In this document: positions 1 through 9,163 of the stretch, one piece after another | Numbering within the stretch: position 1 is the first letter of the stretch | Layout of the letters: every line of letters starts with the position of its first letter | Assembly (NCBI RefSeq): GCF_000812965.1 | Contig: NZ_JSYN01000006.1 | Span: forward strand, 186,001 to 250,000 | Source: Pedobacter kyungheensis | GTDB lineage: Bacteria > Bacteroidota > Bacteroidia > Sphingobacteriales > Sphingobacteriaceae | Length of the DNA stretch: 64,000 nt | Reading direction: 5' to 3' | Position numbers and translations under genes: made by a program | Notes under the pieces: model-generated | Database searches by the model: none | What the model was told of the DNA's origin: nothing | Seen by the model: only the letters and a program-made list of their open reading frames with translations

Positions 1-1808
1 ACAGAGCGGAAATCGCTGAAATTATCTAATGTACCTCCAAGCGTTTGGTTATATGCCGGGTTATGGGTAACCGGGCCACGGATGTAGCCATTTACGGTAC
101 GGTCATTTAAAATCGCATCTGCCTTGAAATTTGAGCTGTTAATCTCGGTAAATGCAAAGACACTAAAATTATGTGCCGGCTCATTTGCCTTATCGTTTAT
201 CGTAAAAACATAGCTCAGGCTGCTCCTGTTATATAGTTTGGTAGAGCGGTCGTTATAAGAATAAAAATTAGCAAATCCGCCGTTGATAGCTGCTGGCACA
301 AAATTATCTCTGGTGCCGGTAATATTGGTATAATTGACTACCGTACTTGCTTTAAAATTCTTTAAAATTTCATAATCGAGCTGTACCACGGCAAAGGTGT
401 TTAATGTTTTATTGTCATTATCACTTTCGGTGGCCCCTTGCACCTGGTTTACAGCAGAATACAGGGATGGTGGGGGTAGTAATGATGAAGCGCTCCCCCC
501 ACTGGCAACCCCGGTATTAAAAATACCATTACCGCTTCCGGTTTGCTGTTGTTGTACCGAATTATTTAACTGCCCCAAAATTTTAAACTTACGGCTGGGG
601 TTGTACGTCATTGTGGTATTTAAAATATACCTGGAATAGCCTGTATTGCGTTGTACACCGTCCTCATCATATAAACCTAAAGCTACTTTATAGTTAAAGG
701 CCACATCACCACCCGAAATGGAAAGGTTATGGTTCTGGTTATAGGTAGGCCTGTAGAAATATGACTGCCAGTTTGTAGAGTTATTATAATAGGCGTTTAA
801 ACTATCAGATAGAAAATCTACGGCATTAATGGTGCCCAGTGCGTGATAATAAGTAGAATCATACTGCATAATCTGCTTTAGCCTTACATTACGCTCTTCT
901 ATTCCGCCAATTACCGATCTGAGCTGTGGCACAGTACTTAAAAAGGCTGAGCCCTGATACCTTACCACCGGCACTTTAGAGTTACCGCGTTTGGTCGTAA
1001 TCAGAATTACGCCATATGCACCCCTTGAACCGTAAAGCGCAGTAGCAGCTGCATCTTTAAGCAGCTGGATTTCTTCTATATCTTCTGCCGGGATTTGTGA
1101 TGCCGGTGAAGTACCAGGTCCGGCTTGCTGAAAGCCATAAGAAAATGTAGCATTGTCATCTACCGGTACACCATCTATCACATATAAAGGTGAAGTAGGA
1201 GTTAAATAGGCGTTGTTGCCCGATCCGCTAACATTGATGTTTGATAAACCACGTACCTGCACAGATCCCCTGAAACCTGGTGCACCGGTGCTGTTTTGTA
1301 TATTTAAACCTGCAACCTTTCCCTGCAACAAGGAAATAGCATCGCCGGCAGGCTGCCCCTGGATATCCGCACCTGAAATTTTAACAATTGAACCTGTAGA
1401 CAGTGTCCTGGTTTTGGTTACGTAACCTGCCGAAACCACTTCGACTGTTTTTAAAGTGTTACTATTCAATGGCTCCAGGCTGACAGTAAAATTACGTCTG
1501 CTGTTCACCTTAACCGTTACCGGAGCCATTCCTACATAGCTAAATTTCAATTCGGCGTTCGGAGCAACCGTCACCCTGAAATTTCCGTCGTTATCTGTTT
1601 GCCCGATAACCTGGTTGGTGGCTACAAGCAGGATAGTTACCCCTGGCACTGTTTCTTTTTTAACAGAACTGGCATCTACAACCTTTCCTGTTACCGCAAT
1701 TTTTTCCTGCGCCTGTACTTTGCCGAGCAAACAGGCAAATATCATCATGACTGCAGTGATATATCTTATCATAGTTATATTTTGCTTGATTTTAAATACT
1801 GTCTCCAT
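1..1808 (-). CDS. SusC/RagA TonB-linked outer membrane protein (C-terminus beyond window)
   Basis: The reading frame is open from the ATG at 1808 to the left edge, giving about 602 residues of a protein that should be near 1000. It begins with a signal peptide (hydrophobic ITAVMMIFACLLG, then a VQAQ cleavage region). Next comes a carboxypeptidase-regulatory-like domain (about residues 35-115, with NDGNFRV and FSYVGM), then a TonB plug with the SusC hallmarks 'VDGVPVDD' and 'KDAAATALYGSRGAYGVILI'-type text around nt 970-1170. The family forms the glycan- or peptide-importing beta-barrel under a SusD lid in the outer membrane. Its ATG overlaps the stop of the preceding lipoprotein gene by one base (TAATG), so translation is probably coupled. 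It is the last visible gene of an operon that already contains one SusC. A SusD partner, if separate, would be off the left edge. Confidence 0.93.
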   Translation of the reverse strand, partial: METVFKIKQNITMIRYITAVMMIFACLLGKVQAQEKIAVTGKVVDASSVKKETVPGVTILLVATNQVIGQTDNDGNFRVTVAPNAELKFSYVGMAPVTVKVNSRRNFTVSLEPLNSNTLKTVEVVSAGYVTKTRTLSTGSIVKISGADIQGQPAGDAISLLQGKVAGLNIQNSTGAPGFRGSVQVRGLSNINVSGSGNNAYLTPTSPLYVIDGVPVDDNATFSYGFQQAGPGTSPASQIPAEDIEEIQLLKDAAATALYGSRGAYGVILITTKRGNSKVPVVRYQGSAFLSTVPQLRSVIGGIEERNVRLKQIMQYDSTYYHALGTINAVDFLSDSLNAYYNNSTNWQSYFYRPTYNQNHNLSISGGDVAFNYKVALGLYDEDGVQRNTGYSRYILNTTMTYNPSRKFKILGQLNNSVQQQQTGSGNGIFNTGVASGGSASSLLPPPSLYSAVNQVQGATESDNDNKTLNTFAVVQLDYEILKNFKASTVVNYTNITGTRDNFVPAAINGGFANFYSYNDRSTKLYNRSSLSYVFTINDKANEPAHNFSVFAFTEINSSNFKADAILNDRTVNGYIRGPVTHNPAYNQTLGGTLDNFSDFRS

Positions 1809-2839
1809 TAGTCGTTAGCAAATCTTGGTTTCTCTGTTTTGAACCAGAATATGATTTCCCAGTCGCCCTTTTCATAGATATTATAATTTAATCCCAGAAT
1901 TGATTTTTGCAGGGTATTTCCAAATCCTATGCGCTCAAACCGGAACATTGAGCTAGCCTGAGCTCCTGAGCTGGTAGTATACTTTGTTGGGTAATCATTT
2001 AATGGAATTGGATAGGCAACCTGATAGGTTACTTTTTCGGCCGTTTTAACCATATTGAAACCGTGCACCACATTTTCCCATTGCGTGGTTGCGAACTTAT
2101 TAGGGTCAATAGTGCGGAAAAGCGTATCAACAAATTTGAATGATATCGTATTGCCGGGCCCGCCGGTAACCTTGTTAAATAAGACCTGAATATCTGATGA
2201 ACCTAAAAACCTGTTTGTGCGCTCACCTCTGATGTTACTCACTACCGAAGGATTGACCGATGTCCGCACCTCCTGCCCTGTAACCGGATCGAAGTTTGAA
2301 GGCTCGTATGGCCTTTCTCTAAATGGCCTTAAACGCATTTTACGGAAATAACGTTTCCCACCAGAATTAGACATTTCCACATCGAATACATAGCCTGAAT
2401 CTGGTTGTGATTTGACAAAATCAGACTTAGCAGCATCCCACATTAAAAACTGACCTGAATGCTCACGAATCTCAAAAAGTTTATGGTTCTCTACCCCTCT
2501 TTTACCTTCTATCTCAGCCAGTGATTTTTCAGTGCCATCATAAGCCTTTTTCCAGATTTTTACCGGGAAATAATCATTCAGTTCTGGTGCTGCCTCCCCG
2601 TTAAATCTTCTCATATTCACAATTTTGAAGTCGACAGGTAAGGATGAAGTTCCAGGATTAAAATTTCCACTAAACAAGTTGTTTCTACCTAAAACAGGTT
2701 GGTAAAGGGTTTGGGTAAACTGCGTGTCCTTGCTTAAAGAAAGTGAATCGTCGGGTAAATTTTTTCTGCAGCCGGCTGCCACTACCACCAGAAGCAGTAG
2801 CCCATAAAACGGCTTTATTTTATTTATAACTGATCTCAT
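1808..2839 (-). CDS. Outer-surface lipoprotein of unknown function (DUF5007-like)
   Basis: A 343-residue lipoprotein. The signal sequence ends in a lipobox, VVVAAGC, at about residue 24. There is no transmembrane helix after it and no catalytic motif that I can see. It sits between a fasciclin lipoprotein (4 bp upstream) and a SusC gene (1-bp overlap), so it is part of a surface uptake complex. From memory, lipoproteins of this size next to fasciclin proteins in Sphingobacteriaceae are labelled DUF5007. I hold that family name loosely. A surface substrate-binding role is inferred from position only. Confidence 0.7.
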   Translation of the reverse strand: MRSVINKIKPFYGLLLLVVVAAGCRKNLPDDSLSLSKDTQFTQTLYQPVLGRNNLFSGNFNPGTSSLPVDFKIVNMRRFNGEAAPELNDYFPVKIWKKAYDGTEKSLAEIEGKRGVENHKLFEIREHSGQFLMWDAAKSDFVKSQPDSGYVFDVEMSNSGGKRYFRKMRLRPFRERPYEPSNFDPVTGQEVRTSVNPSVVSNIRGERTNRFLGSSDIQVLFNKVTGGPGNTISFKFVDTLFRTIDPNKFATTQWENVVHGFNMVKTAEKVTYQVAYPIPLNDYPTKYTTSSGAQASSMFRFERIGFGNTLQKSILGLNYNIYEKGDWEIIFWFKTEKPRFAND

Positions 2840-2843
2840 GTTA

Positions 2844-3512
2844 TTATTTATTTAATTTGATCGTAAAATCACCAAAACCGAAAATGTGGGTAGGACTTAA
2901 AATATTAATGATCCCATTACTGGTTCTGATATTTACCGCGTTGGTTAAGCTTCTCTGCCAGTTGGTTTTGACCGTAAGGTTCTTAGGATCTGAGAAAGTT
3001 ATGGTAACCGGTCCTCCTCCCTGAAAGCCTGATGCATTTTGCTTTTGATATTGAATGTGCATCTGATAATTGAATTTAGCGGTACGGACATAACTACCAT
3101 CCAGGAAAGACTTATAGTAATCAGTGGTATTCATCCCGGCGATAATGTACTTATCCAACATGGTTTCCAACTCCACCTGATCGGCATTCTCTAATGTTAT
3201 CTGAGGTTTGTTTTGCTCGGTCCTGATCTGGTTCAATTCATAAAGCGCTGCAGCAAAATTCTCGTTAGTAGGAGCAAACAAGGTAACCTTGCCGCTATTG
3301 AGCAGTTCTTTTAAATCAGGGCTCCTGTCCAGAACCTTTAATAAGGAGCTGAATGTGGCTGGTTGCGTTTCCAGATACCGAAGCACATTACCGTTAAATT
3401 CTTGTACCTCGTTTTGGTAATCACGATAAGGAGAGTCTTTTTTACAGGATGGCAATACCAGGCAAGCTATAGCCAGTATTAGCATCGTTTTTATTTTTAT
3501 GATTGATTTCAT
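2844..3512 (-). CDS. Fasciclin (FAS1) domain lipoprotein
   Basis: A 222-residue lipoprotein with lipobox LVLPSC before Cys23. One FAS1 domain fills about residues 45-205. The diagnostic H1 box is visible as VTLFAPTNENFAAAL near residue 77, and a later segment, YIIAGMNTTDYYKSF, fits the middle of the fold. FAS1 domains mediate adhesion or ligand binding and have no known catalytic activity. The gene lies 12 bp downstream of a susD-like gene and 4 bp upstream of the next lipoprotein gene, so it is probably an accessory surface-binding subunit of this SusCD system. An alternative start at an internal Met (residue 10) would still leave a signal peptide. Confidence 0.88.
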   Translation of the reverse strand: MKSIIKIKTMLILAIACLVLPSCKKDSPYRDYQNEVQEFNGNVLRYLETQPATFSSLLKVLDRSPDLKELLNSGKVTLFAPTNENFAAALYELNQIRTEQNKPQITLENADQVELETMLDKYIIAGMNTTDYYKSFLDGSYVRTAKFNYQMHIQYQKQNASGFQGGGPVTITFSDPKNLTVKTNWQRSLTNAVNIRTSNGIINILSPTHIFGFGDFTIKLNK

Positions 3513-3524
3513 CGTTTAGATCGC

Positions 3525-5150
3525 TTATTTCCAGAAGTTATTTTGTGTGATGGCAGGGTTGGCATTAATCACATCCTGTGAAACCGGCCAGTAAATAGCG
3601 CCTGCACTTTCTGCCTGGGCAAATGTTAATGGCTGTCCATTCTTAGTGATAAATGTTCCGCTGGTCCGCTTGATTCTATTATATCTGATCAGATCATACC
3701 ATCGCCAGCCTTCGCCCATTAGCTCTCTTCTTCTTTCAGCAAAAATTTCATTGATCAGATCTTTGGTCGATCCATCCGGATATGGAATATAGCCCCTTAG
3801 TGCTGCAGCTTTATTTAGCGCCAGTACCGCACCTTCTTTCTGCCCCATTACCGCCAGGGCTTCGGCTCTGAGCAGCGTAATCTCTTCGAGACGGGTAAAT
3901 AAAACAGCAGATGAGAATACGGCATAATCGCTGGTATTAGCTACCGCCTCAATAATCTTAATTTTGCTGAACATTGGGCGCTGAGTACCGTACTGAGTGA
4001 AATAGTTTTCGCGGTAAAGCCCTGTCTGGGGATCAATGCTAAACCTCAAATCGGCAGGATTAGTAAAAATCTTTCTAATGCTGTCTTTTGGAACAAAAAT
4101 TTCGGGCAGTACTTTAGGTACAAACGGCGAGGCCAGGGTAAGCTGCTCGATATGCCCATTTGCTGAAGAATAACCGTAGCCGTACTCAAAAGCAAATCCT
4201 AAAAGCTGTGTTGCACGTTTATAAGCAAACGGATTAACCTGCTGCGTTTCGTTTGTACGTACATTTAGCGTAAGCTCATTAATAGTAAGGTACCTGCAGT
4301 TATAATCGGTTACACCGGGCTCAACCAGCTGAGTGTAGTTATCTAACACAAACTTGGTATAAATATCAGTTTCAAGATAATTTTGTTGCCATGCAGTAAC
4401 ATGGGCCAATAGGGAATACACCGAAATCCTTGTCATCAAGGTACCATACCAATTGGGATCAGTACCTGTTGTCAAACCGTAGTAGGCCCCGGGCAGAATT
4501 ACATCTGTACCGCCATATCTAAAAGGCAATACCTGGGCTGCTGCCAATAATTCGGTTTTACAGAAGGATAATACCCGCTCTTTTGAAGTGCGTGGTGCCT
4601 TAATAAAATCGCCATCGTGCGTTGTGGTCAATAATGGTACATCTCCCCAGATGCGAACCATGTAAAAGTAGGCAAAGGCCCTTAGCGCCCTGGCCTGTGC
4701 AATATCTACATTGTTATTGGCCTGAGTGTACCTGTTATCTGATTTTACAATTTGAGGTGAACGCTCGATAAATATCGTGGTAGCATTAACAACAGCGTAA
4801 AATCTTCTCCAGTTTGTAATGCTGTTTATTACCGGGTAAGATGCATTTAAACGGCCTTCAATAATAGCTTGCAAATCTGCTCTGTTGGTTGAAAGAAAAT
4901 CTCCATTCCGCAAGTCGCCCATTAGCCAGTGGCCATTATCAGCTGCCAATGCATTTCTCATTAATGCATACATGCCTATTAAATTGGCCTTCGCATCATC
5001 AATCGTTTTCCATGAGTCCGTTTCCTTCTGCAGTCTTGTAGACTGCGTCTCATCTATTTTTTTGCATGAACCGCAAAATAAGACCACGGCCAGCGTAAGG
5101 ATAATGACGCTGATGCAGCGTATCCTGTTATATCTAAAATTAAATGTCAT
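3525..5150 (-). CDS. SusD/RagB-family surface lipoprotein
   Basis: About 541 residues. I place the start at the ATG at 5150, because the frame 5' of it opens only with a TTG. The signal sequence ends in the lipobox VLFCGSC. SusD features are the N-terminal KANLIGMYALMRNAL segment, the TPR-like central part with ARALRAFAYFYMVRIWGDVPL, and the C-terminal ERRRELMGEGWRWYDLIRY, all strongly typical of the family. SusD proteins cap a SusC barrel and bind the oligomer to be imported. The partner is the SusC gene immediately upstream (stop at 5163). The fasciclin gene follows after 12 bp, so all belong to one operon. Confidence 0.95.
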   Translation of the reverse strand: MTFNFRYNRIRCISVIILTLAVVLFCGSCKKIDETQSTRLQKETDSWKTIDDAKANLIGMYALMRNALAADNGHWLMGDLRNGDFLSTNRADLQAIIEGRLNASYPVINSITNWRRFYAVVNATTIFIERSPQIVKSDNRYTQANNNVDIAQARALRAFAYFYMVRIWGDVPLLTTTHDGDFIKAPRTSKERVLSFCKTELLAAAQVLPFRYGGTDVILPGAYYGLTTGTDPNWYGTLMTRISVYSLLAHVTAWQQNYLETDIYTKFVLDNYTQLVEPGVTDYNCRYLTINELTLNVRTNETQQVNPFAYKRATQLLGFAFEYGYGYSSANGHIEQLTLASPFVPKVLPEIFVPKDSIRKIFTNPADLRFSIDPQTGLYRENYFTQYGTQRPMFSKIKIIEAVANTSDYAVFSSAVLFTRLEEITLLRAEALAVMGQKEGAVLALNKAAALRGYIPYPDGSTKDLINEIFAERRRELMGEGWRWYDLIRYNRIKRTSGTFITKNGQPLTFAQAESAGAIYWPVSQDVINANPAITQNNFWK

Positions 5151-5162
5151 GCTCAATGTGGA

Positions 5163-8135
5163 TTATAAATCAAGTTTAAAGCCTAATACGAATGTTTTGG
5201 GTATGGTTATATTGGCCCCATCATACATTCCATTGTAGTTAACAAGCTCTGGGTCTACCCCTGAAAAGCTGGTTACTGTCAGCAGATTCGTGCCACTAAC
5301 ATATAAGTACGCCCGTTTTATCTTCGCTTTGTTTTTAAGCATGGCTGTAAAGTCGTAACCGAGGGTTACCGATCTTAACTTCGCATAGGATGCGTTTTCC
5401 AGAAAGAGATCCTGATCTTCACGGTAAGGCACTACTGAGCTAAATGGGTTGTATATTGGATATTGCCTGGCTGCATCAAAAGACTGCCACGCTGTAATTT
5501 CACGAACGGAAGTGATATTATTTGCCGACTCCCTGTTGATAAAATCATAGCGGGCTGCGTCATACTGGTTAATGGCCTTTTGACCCAGGGCGAAAAAAAT
5601 ATTAAAGTTAAGGTCAAATCTTTTATAACTGAGCGTATTACTCCAGCCTCCGATAATTTTGGGTAACCTATCTCCTACGAGTGTTTTATCGTTCTGGTCT
5701 ATACGAAAATCCTGATTCACATCTTCCCATCTGGGGTCTCCTGCTTTCAGGGCAATTCCGTTAAAAGTCATTTTCTGACCTGTTTGCGGATTTACAGGAA
5801 TCTCAGCATCGCTTGCGTAAATGCCCTGATTGGTGTATAACCAATAAGACCCCGCAGATGCACCAACCTGTAATTTATTGTTTTGGTAGATCAACTCCTG
5901 CAAGCCATTCGGTAGTGCATTAACCCTATTCTGGTTATAACTCAAATTTAAACCTGTTTGCCAGCCTAAACCGGCCTTACTTTGAACCGGTACGGCAGTT
6001 ACCAAAAACTCTACACCCTGGTTGTTGACATCCAGTCCGGATTTGTATTCTGTTGTATAGCCAAGCTCCTGGGCCACCGGAAGATTGATTACCTGACGCT
6101 TATCATCTCGGTTGTATACAGTTACAGCAGCAGTTAACCTTCCCTTCAGCATGCTTGAAGAAAGGGTAATATTCGTTCTGTCAGAAACCGGTAATGGTAT
6201 ATTATAGCCTACATAACCTGATGTATATGGACGAGCCACTCCGATAAATGAGCCATATCCAGGCAATGTGGGCTCATCTGTCCAGCCATTAACCGTAGTA
6301 TACTGCGGGCCAGCGGCAAAACGGTCATCCATAAAAGGACGCATTGTTCTTCCCCACCCGGCACTCAAATCAAGCGCATCTATAAAATCACTTGAACCGA
6401 GGAACTGATGTTTCAGGCTCCAGGATGCACTGAAAGATGGAGCAAATAACCAGCGGCTATCAGGCTGGCCGTTAGATGATCCATCCCGGCGCAAAATCGC
6501 ATCAACGCTGATTAAGTTTTTATATTTATAAGATCCGCTTGCATAAAAGGAAAACAACCGGCTGCGCTGTTTATCCAAAAACCTGAAAACATAAAAATCT
6601 CCATACGCATTCAGGTAATCAAAACCGGAATTTGCGTTTCCATTAACCTGTATAATCTTAATAAAATCATTAGGCCCGTTATAGCCCCGTGTGTAATTGT
6701 ATTTGTAGGTATCAGACTGAAAGGATTGACCCAAATCAGCTTTTAGTTTATGAAATTTACTTCCCAAATCAAACTCATAACTTGCGCGGTTATCCAGAAT
6801 CAACCGCTGATTATATCCAAAATAGTTAGATACATAGCTAATACCTGCCAGTAAAGTCGATGGCAAAAAGACATCTCTGATTCCTTCTGTGTAATCACCC
6901 AACAGGGAAGTGGTCAGGGTAAGCCGCTTAAATTTAGCGCTGAGGATAAAATTTCCATTAATTCCTGTGGTACGGTTTAAATCAGTCGCACCATCTACTA
7001 TTGCTAAATAGGAACTGTAATTATCAATATTTGGCGACAGGGGATTTGAAGTATCGGGGATATATTGCGTCTCGGCGAAGCGATCCCGGAGACTACGGTT
7101 ACGATCCCTGTCCAATCTGATTGCATTGATCGAACTCGACACGGTAAGCCACTTGAATGGTGCCATGTTCAGGCCAAAAGATAAATTGTAACGGCTCAGG
7201 CCAGTTTTATCGGCATTACCGGCATCCTGAGTTGCAGAGCCATAGAACCTGAAATTTGCGCGTTCAGAACCACCGGTTATGCCTAAATTAACGGTATAGC
7301 TGGGTGATGTCTGGTAATAGCGGTCATCCCAGTTAGACTTCCCAAAGTAATCAAGATTCGTTGAATCTCTCAGATAGCTGGCGTAGGTATTATAATTAGC
7401 CGTAGTGGCATATTTTTGATAGAAAGGCTTTCTGAAGTTATTTTCAAAAGCGCCATTCGTTGGCGACACCCCGGGTTGAAGTGCATACCCATAGTATGAA
7501 TTTAAGCTAATTTCCCTCGAGCCGCTCTTCGCATTTTTTGTAGTGATGTATATCGCTCCATTGGCCGCATTTGGGCCTAGCTTCGCAAGCTCAAAGGGAT
7601 CTTTGATCACTACGACTGAACTTACATTATCGATATTAATCTGCGATAGGAGATTATTGGCAGGTCCGATACGGGTGTAGTCATATTTCTGCACATCATA
7701 CGCAAAAGGATGATCCTGTGCTAACGGTACGCCGTTTAAATATACAGCCGGTTGCAGACTATACATATCCTTTTTAGCAAATATAAGCCCTGACGGCCCT
7801 TGTACGATCATGCTTTGCTCCGATCCGGGCTCACCCGAGGTTTCCTGCACGTATACCCCTGCCAGGTTTCCTTTTACCATTTGCTGAAGTGAAAGGTTAG
7901 GTACATTTTTCGATCTGAAAATATCCAGAGTATCTCTCAATTTGTTGAATCTGACCAGGGTCTTCATCATCTCTCCGATCGTATCGGGTTTACTGACCTT
8001 TTTAATAGTATCTTGTTGCTGAAAAAGGCGACTTTCAACAAGTAAATGCTTATTTACTAAGTTGGCTGAAGCAGCTTTAATTCCAAAAACAGATAAGAAC
8101 AAGACATATATAACGCTTGTAGAAACTTTAACCAT
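5163..8135 (-). CDS. SusC/RagA TonB-linked outer membrane protein
   Basis: A 990-residue TonB-dependent receptor of the SusC type. After the signal peptide comes an unusual stretch (about residues 30-85, with MMKTLVRFNKLRDTLDIF) in place of the carboxypeptidase-regulatory-like domain that most SusC proteins carry. The plug follows (LSLQQMVKGNLAGVYVQ, then VVVIKDPFELAKLGPNAANG) and then the long beta-barrel. The barrel ends in the aromatic strand PKTFVLGFKLDL, as expected for insertion by BAM. It is the first gene of the minus-strand operon with SusD, fasciclin, a lipoprotein and a second SusC. The ligand cannot be read from sequence. Confidence 0.94.
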   Translation of the reverse strand: MVKVSTSVIYVLFLSVFGIKAASANLVNKHLLVESRLFQQQDTIKKVSKPDTIGEMMKTLVRFNKLRDTLDIFRSKNVPNLSLQQMVKGNLAGVYVQETSGEPGSEQSMIVQGPSGLIFAKKDMYSLQPAVYLNGVPLAQDHPFAYDVQKYDYTRIGPANNLLSQINIDNVSSVVVIKDPFELAKLGPNAANGAIYITTKNAKSGSREISLNSYYGYALQPGVSPTNGAFENNFRKPFYQKYATTANYNTYASYLRDSTNLDYFGKSNWDDRYYQTSPSYTVNLGITGGSERANFRFYGSATQDAGNADKTGLSRYNLSFGLNMAPFKWLTVSSSINAIRLDRDRNRSLRDRFAETQYIPDTSNPLSPNIDNYSSYLAIVDGATDLNRTTGINGNFILSAKFKRLTLTTSLLGDYTEGIRDVFLPSTLLAGISYVSNYFGYNQRLILDNRASYEFDLGSKFHKLKADLGQSFQSDTYKYNYTRGYNGPNDFIKIIQVNGNANSGFDYLNAYGDFYVFRFLDKQRSRLFSFYASGSYKYKNLISVDAILRRDGSSNGQPDSRWLFAPSFSASWSLKHQFLGSSDFIDALDLSAGWGRTMRPFMDDRFAAGPQYTTVNGWTDEPTLPGYGSFIGVARPYTSGYVGYNIPLPVSDRTNITLSSSMLKGRLTAAVTVYNRDDKRQVINLPVAQELGYTTEYKSGLDVNNQGVEFLVTAVPVQSKAGLGWQTGLNLSYNQNRVNALPNGLQELIYQNNKLQVGASAGSYWLYTNQGIYASDAEIPVNPQTGQKMTFNGIALKAGDPRWEDVNQDFRIDQNDKTLVGDRLPKIIGGWSNTLSYKRFDLNFNIFFALGQKAINQYDAARYDFINRESANNITSVREITAWQSFDAARQYPIYNPFSSVVPYREDQDLFLENASYAKLRSVTLGYDFTAMLKNKAKIKRAYLYVSGTNLLTVTSFSGVDPELVNYNGMYDGANITIPKTFVLGFKLDL

Positions 8136-9163
8136 TTTAAAAGAGTTAATATTAAAAAAATTTAATTGTGTGGCTGGTGATCTCCTGGCGTTGAGGATTT
8201 TCTAACGAAAATTGTTGCTAACAGCCTGGCAATCCAATAGTTTATATAAACTGGCTATTATTCGTCAAATCCGGTCTGCGATAATGAACTAAGGGGTTTA
8301 ATCTTTGAAAGTAAATTTTGGTCATATGTTTATTGGTTTGAAATTTGGTTATTTTGTTCTGTTAACCCGGTTTAATACTTTTCGTTCGTTATACCGACGC
8401 AAATTGTTTACAATAATTAAAATATATTAACTAATACTAAACAATATGCAGCTGCAGAATACCAGCGCTTATGGCGATATTTTGCAAAACGACCTCGTAT
8501 GCTAATGGACGTCCGTTTAAAAGGCAGTCTGCAAACACACATGGTCTGTAATACTCAAAACAATTACGAAACCTGGGTTAGTTTAAAATTTGGTTTCTCA
8601 ATATTAGGACTATAATAAAGCAGATGCTAAAATTTAGCCATACAAAGCTCATATCAAATTAATGTACACGTAAAAACCTCTGATACAAACCATTAAAAAC
8701 AAGCAGATAATATAAATGGATGTAGTTTATTACGCTAAACCAATCGTACTTTTGGATAAAAGCGACTGCAACCAAGGCTCAAAACAACCGACTGAAGAAA
8801 TTTTGGCGGTATAGACAATCTTTCTTTTAATTGTAAAGCGGTTTATTCAGGAACCAGGGTTATAATATAATTTTTCCCGTATGCATCATGAACAAAAATG
8901 CCTCTCATTGTTGCGATGATCATTATCATTTACTTATATGCCAAAAGACGTAAAACCAGCTGCTTTACTGCAATCATTTTTTACTGTATGGCAGGGATCG
9001 CTATCCATAATCTATATTTATTAAAAAACAAGCCATTCTTCATCAGCACTTTAGCCATACAGAATACTGTTCAGATTTTGTATCCCGCTTTGGCTTCTTT
9101 CCAGCTTACTTAAGAATATTTTTGCAGAAACAACATTCAAACTTTAACCGCTTATAAATTTTA
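8136..9163. other. 1-kb divergent intergenic region
   Basis: This AT-rich region separates the minus-strand SusC operon from the plus-strand GH36 operon and must hold both promoters. A Bacteroidota-type -7 box (TATTTTTG, pattern TAnnTTTG) lies at 9117-9124, 40 bp before the GH36 ATG. No well-spaced -33 TTTG accompanies it. A short open frame at 8898-9113 looks like chance coding. A possible gene remnant at 8421-8615 is listed separately. Confidence 0.4.
8421..8615 (+). pseudogene. Possible 3' remnant of an outer-membrane-type protein gene
   Basis: One frame stays open for 64 codons in otherwise stop-rich DNA and ends in a segment, TWVSLKFGFSILGL, with the alternating aromatic/hydrophobic pattern of a terminal beta-strand. 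It has no plausible start codon near its 5' end and a stop just before 8421. If real, it is the tail of a deleted gene. I do not recognise the family, and chance is a fair alternative. Confidence 0.25.

Noticed and set aside
8898..9113. 71-codon open frame with hydrophobic start
   Set aside because: No recognisable domain and a composition like the surrounding AT-rich DNA. It sits where the GH36 promoter is expected.
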